Shown here piece by piece: positions 59,528 through 63,868 of a DNA stretch of 63,868 bases. The stretch is from Microbacterium sp. (GTDB lineage: Bacteria; Actinomycetota; Actinomycetes; Actinomycetales; Microbacteriaceae): NCBI GenBank assembly GCA_017744855.1, contig JAGIAK010000005.1, positions 1 through 63,868 on the forward strand, read 5' to 3'. Positions within the stretch are counted from its first letter, which is position 1; every line of letters starts with the position of its first letter. A program made the position numbers and the translations under genes. Under the pieces are notes generated by a model. That model had not been told where the DNA came from. It was given only the letters and a program-made list of their open reading frames with translations, and did no database searches.

Positions 59528-60231
59528 CAGGCGGCGTCGATCTCGGCGGCGATGGCGCCGTAGCCCCGCTGCGTGGCGAGGTCGCGGGGGAGTACGCCGT
59601 CGCCGTCGCGGATCGTGACGTCGGCGCCGCCGTCGATGAGCGCGCGCACCACCTCGACGTACGCCGTCGAGCCGTCGCCGAGCACGATCGCCTCGTGCAG
59701 TGCCGTCCAGTGGAGGTTGTTGACGTGGTTCGGGTCGACGCCGGCCTGCAGCAAGATGCGCACGGTGGCGAGCAGGCCCCGCTCGGATGCCGGGATGAGC
59801 GCCGTGCCGCCGAAGCGGTTTGTGCTCTTCAGATCGGCTCCGTTGTCGAGGGTCAGGCGCAGGATCTCGTCGTGTCCGCGCGCCCCGGCGTAGAGGTAGG
59901 CGGAGTCCTGGATGTCGTCCTTCGCGTTGACATCCGCTCCGGCCTCGATGAGCAGGCGCGCGGTGTCGACGTCGTTCTGCTTCGTCGCGGCGACGAGCGC
60001 GGTCATGCCGCCCGTGCCGCGCGCCTCGATGTCGGCACCGGCGTCGATCGCGGCGCGAGCGGCGGCGGTGTCTCCGGTCGCGGCGGCGGTGAGCAGGTCA
60101 CGGGTGGCGGGGGACATGGAGGACTCCTCGGGTGTCGTCGTCGGTCCCGGAGCGGGTGCCGTGCACGCGGTCGCGCCGAGCAGCGTCGCCGCCGCGATCG
60201 ACGTGGCCACCAGCATCCGTCCCGGCTTCAT
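59527..60231 (-). CDS. Ankyrin-repeat lipoprotein
   Basis: A 234-residue lipoprotein (lipobox ATAC, Cys23) followed by about five ankyrin repeats: AAARAAIDAGADIEARG, DTARLLIEAGADVNAKD, DEILRLTLDNGADLKSTN, ATVRILLQAGVDPNHVN, VEVVRALIDGGADVTIRD. Extracytoplasmic ankyrin proteins usually bind a partner protein. Translationally coupled to the TauE/SafE transporter, so it may be its accessory. The promoter overlaps a TGGTATACCA palindrome. Confidence 0.88.
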   Translation of the reverse strand: MKPGRMLVATSIAAATLLGATACTAPAPGPTTTPEESSMSPATRDLLTAAATGDTAAARAAIDAGADIEARGTGGMTALVAATKQNDVDTARLLIEAGADVNAKDDIQDSAYLYAGARGHDEILRLTLDNGADLKSTNRFGGTALIPASERGLLATVRILLQAGVDPNHVNNLHWTALHEAIVLGDGSTAYVEVVRALIDGGADVTIRDGDGVLPRDLATQRGYGAIAAEIDAA

Positions 60232-60236
60232 GACTC

Positions 60237-60246
60237 TGGTATACCA
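60237..60246. promoter_or_regulatory. TGGTATACCA palindrome (GntR-like) over a leaderless -10
   Basis: A perfect 10-bp palindrome; read on the minus strand it places TATACC 6 nt before the lipoprotein ATG. Confidence 0.4.
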
Positions 60247-60276
60247 AATGAGCCTGTGAGATGCCGCGATGTGGGC

Positions 60277-60915
60277 TCAGGAGCGTGCGGCCGCCAGGGC
60301 CGAGGCGAAGCGCGCGGAACGCTGCTCGATGTCGGACCAGTCGGACGCCGCCAGCGATGCGCCGTTGGCGAGGTCGCCACCGGCGCCGACAGCCACCGCG
60401 CCCGCGGCGAACCAGTCGGCGAGGTTGCCGGGGTTCACGCCGCCGGTGGGCATGAGGGGGGCGTCGGGGAAGGGGCCGCGAAGTGCACCGAGGTACGAGG
60501 GGCCGCCCAGCGACGCGGGGAAGATCTTCACGACGTCGACGCCGAGTTCGAGGGCGCCCATCACCTCGGTGGGCGTCATCGCGCCGGTCATGACGACGCG
60601 GCCGGTGTCGAGCATCGCGCGGGTGAGGATGGGGAGCGTGCCGGGGCTCACGAGGAACTCGGCGCCCGCCTCTGCGGCCTGCGCGGCCTGCTCAGCGGTC
60701 GTCACGGTGCCGGCGCCGACGTATGCGGCGTCGCCGTGGCGGTCGATGAGCTCACGGATCACCGCGGGGGCGTCTGGGGTGGAGAAGGTGACTTCGATGC
60801 CGGTGACCCCGCCGCGGATGATCGCCTCCGACGCCTCCAGGGCGAGCTCGGGCGAGGGGGCGCGCAGCACGGCGAGGACGCCGGTGGTGCGTGCGCGGGA
60901 GAGGCGATCGGTCAT
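60277..60915 (-). CDS. KDPG/KHG aldolase-family protein
   Basis: A 212-residue class I aldolase. The Schiff-base Lys lies in DVVKIFPASLGGPSYLGALRGPFP, the catalytic Glu in GVTGIEVTFSTPDA, and the phosphate-binding end in MPTGGVNPGNLADWF. It would cleave 2-keto-3-deoxy-6-phosphogluconate or 4-hydroxy-2-oxoglutarate to pyruvate. RBS aaggag. No sugar-acid genes adjoin it in the window. Confidence 0.92.
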   Translation of the reverse strand: MTDRLSRARTTGVLAVLRAPSPELALEASEAIIRGGVTGIEVTFSTPDAPAVIRELIDRHGDAAYVGAGTVTTAEQAAQAAEAGAEFLVSPGTLPILTRAMLDTGRVVMTGAMTPTEVMGALELGVDVVKIFPASLGGPSYLGALRGPFPDAPLMPTGGVNPGNLADWFAAGAVAVGAGGDLANGASLAASDWSDIEQRSARFASALAAARS

Positions 60916-60966
60916 CGGGGCTCCTTCGACGGGGGTGCTCCCATTCTGGCCGACCGCAACATGTAA

Positions 60967-61560
60967 TTACAAGCGGGGTTCGACCGCCCAGGACTCCACG
61001 TGGTCCTTCGACTCCTTGAGACCCAGCCCGGTGTACTCGCGCAGCAGCTTGATCGCGGAGATCTTCTGCTCCGCGGCGACGAGTCGGTCGACCTCTGCGG
61101 CGACTTCCGGCGGGAGAGACGCGCGGGGGGACAGCGCGCGGGGGGACAGCGCGCGGGGGGACAGCGCGTCGGAGCGGGGCGCGACGAGCGGCGGGGTGCG
61201 GAGGGCGGAGCCGGGCGCCCAGGACTCGACGCGGTCCTTCGCCTCCTTCAGGCCGACGCCGGTGTGATCGCGGTACAGCTTGATCGCGACGACCTTCTGT
61301 CCGTCGGCGAGCAGGCGGTCGATCTCCGCTGCGGCATCTGCGGGGAGCGGCAGCACTGCGCCGCCGACGACCGGGACCGCCGTCGTCTGCAGAGTGTGCG
61401 ACGTCCGCGCCGGAGCGATGGAGGTCGCGGTCTCCGGAGCCTGGGGACGGGTGCTGCGCACGGCGCGGATGATGATCCATGCGCCGCCGACGAGGATCCC
61501 GCCCAGCACGATCGTGAATCCGAGGTACAGCATCGGGAGCTGGTCGAGTCCGTCCATCAT
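60967..61560 (-). CDS. Membrane-anchored protein with two L7/L12 C-terminal-like domains
   Basis: A 197-residue protein: membrane helix (10-33), linker, then two copies of a domain resembling the ribosomal protein L7/L12 C-terminal half. Copy 1 is at 76-114 ([20 protein letters not shown]) and copy 2 at 153-192 ([20 protein letters not shown]). The Ser/Pro/Arg linker between them ([15 protein letters not shown]) is encoded by three perfect 15-bp repeats. The L7/L12 CTD in the ribosome recruits translation factors. What the membrane form binds is unknown. Confidence 0.85.
   Translation of the reverse strand: MMDGLDQLPMLYLGFTIVLGGILVGGAWIIIRAVRSTRPQAPETATSIAPARTSHTLQTTAVPVVGGAVLPLPADAAAEIDRLLADGQKVVAIKLYRDHTGVGLKEAKDRVESWAPGSALRTPPLVAPRSDALSPRALSPRALSPRASLPPEVAAEVDRLVAAEQKISAIKLLREYTGLGLKESKDHVESWAVEPRL
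61121..61165. repeat. Three perfect 15-bp tandem repeats
   Basis: GCGCGGGGGGACAGC occurs at 61121, 61136 and 61151, encoding the ALSPR linker on the minus strand. Likely a slippage-prone tract. Confidence 0.85.
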
Positions 61561-61566
61561 CGACCC

Positions 61567-61572
61567 AGTCTA
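61567..61572 (-). promoter_or_regulatory. Candidate leaderless -10 (TAGACT) of the L7/L12-like gene
   Basis: TAGACT on the minus strand lies 6 nt before the ATG at 61560. Confidence 0.45.
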
Positions 61573-61619
61573 CGAACGGCATCCGACACCGCCCCAGGCG
61601 CTTCCCACCCGGCAGCCCG

Positions 61620-61625
61620 TACCCT
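61620..61625 (+). promoter_or_regulatory. Candidate leaderless -10 (TACCCT) of rlmN
   Basis: TACCCT lies 6 nt before the ATG at 61632. Confidence 0.45.
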
Positions 61626-61631
61626 GGATAC

Positions 61632-62888
61632 ATGACCGAGACTCCCCGCACGCGCCAGACGCGACCGGCATCCGCGTCCCCGCAGGGGAAGGTCCGCACG
61701 ACAGGCGGCCCGCAGGTGCGCCCCGCGACCGAGGGCTGGACGCAGCAGAAGGATGCCGAGGGGCGCCCGCTGTTGCAGTTCGCGAGCCCCAAGCGCGGCA
61801 AGCCGCCGGTGCACCTCGCCGACCTCACGCCCGCCGAGCGCATCGAGAAGGTGAAGGAGCTCGGGCTTCCCGGCTTCCGTGCCAAGCAGCTCGCGACCCA
61901 CTACTTCACGCACTACACGTCGGACCCGGCGGAGATGACCGACCTGCCGGCCGGCATCCGCGACGACCTCGTCTCCGGCATGCTCCCGCCGCTGCTCACC
62001 GAGGTGCGCCGGCTGGAGACCGACCGCGGAGACACGATCAAGTTCCTCTGGCGCCTGCACGACGGCGCGCTCGTCGAGTCCGTGCTCATGCGCTACCCGG
62101 GTCGCATCACGCTCTGCGTGTCGAGCCAGGCCGGATGCGGCATGAACTGCCCGTTCTGCGCCACCGGCCAGGCCGGCCTCACCCGCAACATGTCCACCGC
62201 CGAGATCATCGAGCAGATCGTGCGCGCCAACCGCGCCATCGCGAACGGCGAGCTGGGCGGCAAGCGCCGCGATGACCACTCGATGGAGCGCGTCAGCAAC
62301 ATCGTGTTCATGGGCATGGGTGAGCCGCTCGCGAACTACAAGCGGGTCATGGACGCCGTGCGCATCATGGTCGCGAAGCAGCCGGACGGCCTCGGTATGA
62401 GCGCCCGCGGCATCACCGTCTCGACCGTCGGCCTCGTGCCGGCGATCAAGAAGCTCGCCGACGAGAACATCCCGGTGACGTTCGCGCTCTCCCTGCACGC
62501 GCCTGACGACCACCTGCGCGACGAGCTCATCCCGGTGAACTCGCGCTGGAAGGTCGACGAGGCCCTCGACGCCGCATACGACTACTACGCCAAGACCGGC
62601 CGTCGCGTGTCGATCGAGTACGCGCTCATCAAGGACATGAACGACCACGCCTGGCGCGCCGACCTCCTCGCCGAGAAGCTGAACCAGCGCGGTCGCGGCT
62701 GGGTGCACGTGAACCCGATCCCGCTGAACCCCACGCCCGGCTCGATCTGGACCTCGTCGGAGACCGACGTGCAGAACGAATTCGTCCGCCGCCTCAACGA
62801 CGCCGGCATCCCCACGACCCTCCGCGACACGCGCGGCAAGGAGATCGACGGCGCCTGCGGTCAGCTCGCCGCGGCCGAGAGCGACTGA
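61632..62888 (+). CDS. rlmN: 23S rRNA A2503 / tRNA A37 C2-methyltransferase RlmN
   Basis: A 418-residue radical-SAM enzyme. The cluster cysteines are Cys169, Cys173 and Cys176 (CGMNCPFC), and the methyl-carrying Cys409 is near the end (GACGQLAA). The N-terminal 50 residues are basic and disordered; the helix-hairpin-helix region ([17 protein letters not shown]) follows. [16 protein letters not shown] [11 protein letters not shown] is intact. Its last 28 bp overlap the convergent oxidoreductase gene. Confidence 0.97.
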   Translation: MTETPRTRQTRPASASPQGKVRTTGGPQVRPATEGWTQQKDAEGRPLLQFASPKRGKPPVHLADLTPAERIEKVKELGLPGFRAKQLATHYFTHYTSDPAEMTDLPAGIRDDLVSGMLPPLLTEVRRLETDRGDTIKFLWRLHDGALVESVLMRYPGRITLCVSSQAGCGMNCPFCATGQAGLTRNMSTAEIIEQIVRANRAIANGELGGKRRDDHSMERVSNIVFMGMGEPLANYKRVMDAVRIMVAKQPDGLGMSARGITVSTVGLVPAIKKLADENIPVTFALSLHAPDDHLRDELIPVNSRWKVDEALDAAYDYYAKTGRRVSIEYALIKDMNDHAWRADLLAEKLNQRGRGWVHVNPIPLNPTPGSIWTSSETDVQNEFVRRLNDAGIPTTLRDTRGKEIDGACGQLAAAESD

Positions 62889-63868
62889 GCCAGCAGGCGG
62901 ACGGTGTCCTCGCGGGCGGGGACGCGGTCGAGCGGGTCGGACTCCCGCGCGCCGGCTGCCGGGGAGATCATGACCTCGTCGACGCCGTGCCGCTCGGCGA
63001 GCGAACGCACCGCGGCGGCCGCGCTCGCGGGGTCGCCGACGATCCACTTCGCGAGCACGCCGGCGACGAGCTCGTCGAGGACGGGATCGAGCGGCGCGGC
63101 GAGCGCCTCCTCGACCGTCTCGACGGCGCGCAGCGGCCGGCCGGTGCGGATCCGGGCGAAGGAACGCGCCTGGGGGAGCGCGAGCTCGGCCGCCTCCTCG
63201 GCGCGTTCCGCGACCACGGCGTTCACCGTCACGAAGGTGCGGGGCTCGGCGAGCGCCTCGCTCGGCTCGAACTCGCGGCGATACAGCTCGAGCGCCCGCT
63301 CGAGCCCCTCGCCGGCGAAGTGGTTCGCGAAGACGTAGGGGAGTCCGAGCTGCGCCGCGACGTGTGCCGAGTAGTCCGAGGAACCGAGCAGCCACACCTC
63401 GGGCGAGCCGGTCGCCGCGGGGGTCGCGGTGATCGCGTAGGGCGTGCCGGAGGTGAGCCGCAGCGTCGCGCCGCCCGGCCGCATGAGCGAGACGATGTCG
63501 GTGACATGGTCGGGGAAGCGCTCGACGTCGCCGACGATCCCGTTCGAGCGGAGCACCTGGGTCACGATGCCGTCGCTGCCCGGCGCGCGGCCGAGGCCGA
63601 GGTCGATGCGGCCGGGCGCGATCGCCTCGAGCGCCGCGAATTGCTCGGCGACGATGAACGGTGCGTGGTTCGGGAGCATCACGCCGCCGGAGCCGACGCG
63701 GATCCGGCTCGTGGCGGCGGCGGCCGCGGCGATCAGGACGGGCGGCGAGGTGGATGCCACGGCCGGCATGTTGTGGTGCTCGGCGAACCAGTAGCGGGTC
63801 GCCCCGGCTTCCTCGGCGGCGCGGACGAGCGCGATGGAGGCGGCCACGGCCTGTGCGCTGCTCTGCCC
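62861..63868 (-). CDS. LLM-class flavin-dependent oxidoreductase (5' end outside the window)
   Basis: At least 335 residues of a luciferase-like monooxygenase, cut by the window edge (the frame stays open to 63868). [29 protein letters not shown] and [41 protein letters not shown] are the group signature (MsnO8/YhbW-like); the C-terminus contains [10 protein letters not shown]. Probably uses F420 or FMN; substrate unknown. The start codon lies just beyond the window. Confidence 0.9.
   Translation of the reverse strand, partial: GQSSAQAVAASIALVRAAEEAGATRYWFAEHHNMPAVASTSPPVLIAAAAAATSRIRVGSGGVMLPNHAPFIVAEQFAALEAIAPGRIDLGLGRAPGSDGIVTQVLRSNGIVGDVERFPDHVTDIVSLMRPGGATLRLTSGTPYAITATPAATGSPEVWLLGSSDYSAHVAAQLGLPYVFANHFAGEGLERALELYRREFEPSEALAEPRTFVTVNAVVAERAEEAAELALPQARSFARIRTGRPLRAVETVEEALAAPLDPVLDELVAGVLAKWIVGDPASAAAAVRSLAERHGVDEVMISPAAGARESDPLDRVPAREDTVRLLAQSLSAAAS

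Noticed and set aside
1..63868. CRISPR arrays, tRNA and rRNA genes, insertion sequences
   Set aside because: No spaced direct-repeat array, no TTCGAAT-type tRNA arm in context, no transposase-like protein was seen.

Overview
The window is a gene-dense stretch of chromosome from a high-GC Gram-positive bacterium. It most resembles Microbacteriaceae, probably Microbacterium or a close relative. The reasons are GC near 70%, strong GC3 bias, many GTG starts, many ATGA/GTGA stop-start overlaps, GlyRS of the single-chain type, a coproporphyrin-type heme pathway with HemQ, and an intact YkoEDC thiamine cassette under a TPP riboswitch. The genus is an inference from gene content, not a measured match. 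I see no rRNA, tRNA, CRISPR array, insertion sequence or prophage, and no gap longer than 300 bases without a gene.

Layout. 0-5.4 kb: a cupredoxin-like lipoprotein and a multicopper oxidase, facing a LuxR-type regulator and an FAD-linked oxidoreductase. 5.4-8.5 kb: a secreted GHL10-type glycosyl hydrolase, a lipoprotein, and a small WXG100-like reading frame that looks frameshifted. 8.6-11 kb: a manganese module (DtxR/MntR regulator, small membrane protein, MntH) with paired candidate operators over the mntH start. 11-17 kb: an rRNA/tRNA methyltransferase, a MATE exporter, a DUF1992 protein, and a DM13 lipoprotein/DoxX pair divergent from a two-component system. 17-31 kb: M13 metallopeptidase, a degenerate beta-lactamase-fold protein, transporters (DHA2, POT), HIT and GNAT proteins, glyS, an AraC regulator and a HhH-GPD repair protein.

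31.7-42 kb is the heme block: hemA is divergent from hemE, hemY, a three-gene membrane/envelope insert (YtxH-like, holin-like, DUF3618), hemQ, hemC, hemD, hemB and hemL. It covers glutamyl-tRNA to coproheme and the final decarboxylation, but the iron-inserting chelatase is not in the window. 43-51 kb holds an orphan ABC ATPase with a roughly 420-residue acidic, His-ended tail, a crotonase-family hydrolase, and a heterodimeric ABC exporter. 51-56 kb has a D,D-carboxypeptidase with a long cytosolic tail and the TPP-controlled ECF transporter. 56-63.9 kb has an APH-type kinase, DUF488, two SDRs, TauE/SafE with an ankyrin lipoprotein, a KDPG aldolase-family enzyme, a membrane-anchored tandem L7/L12-like protein, rlmN, and a flavin-dependent oxidoreductase cut by the window end.

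Two patterns run through the whole window. Many genes have a TANNNT hexamer 6 or 7 nt before the start codon, the layout of leaderless actinobacterial transcripts. The heptamer GGATGCC/GGCATCC recurs on both strands inside genes.
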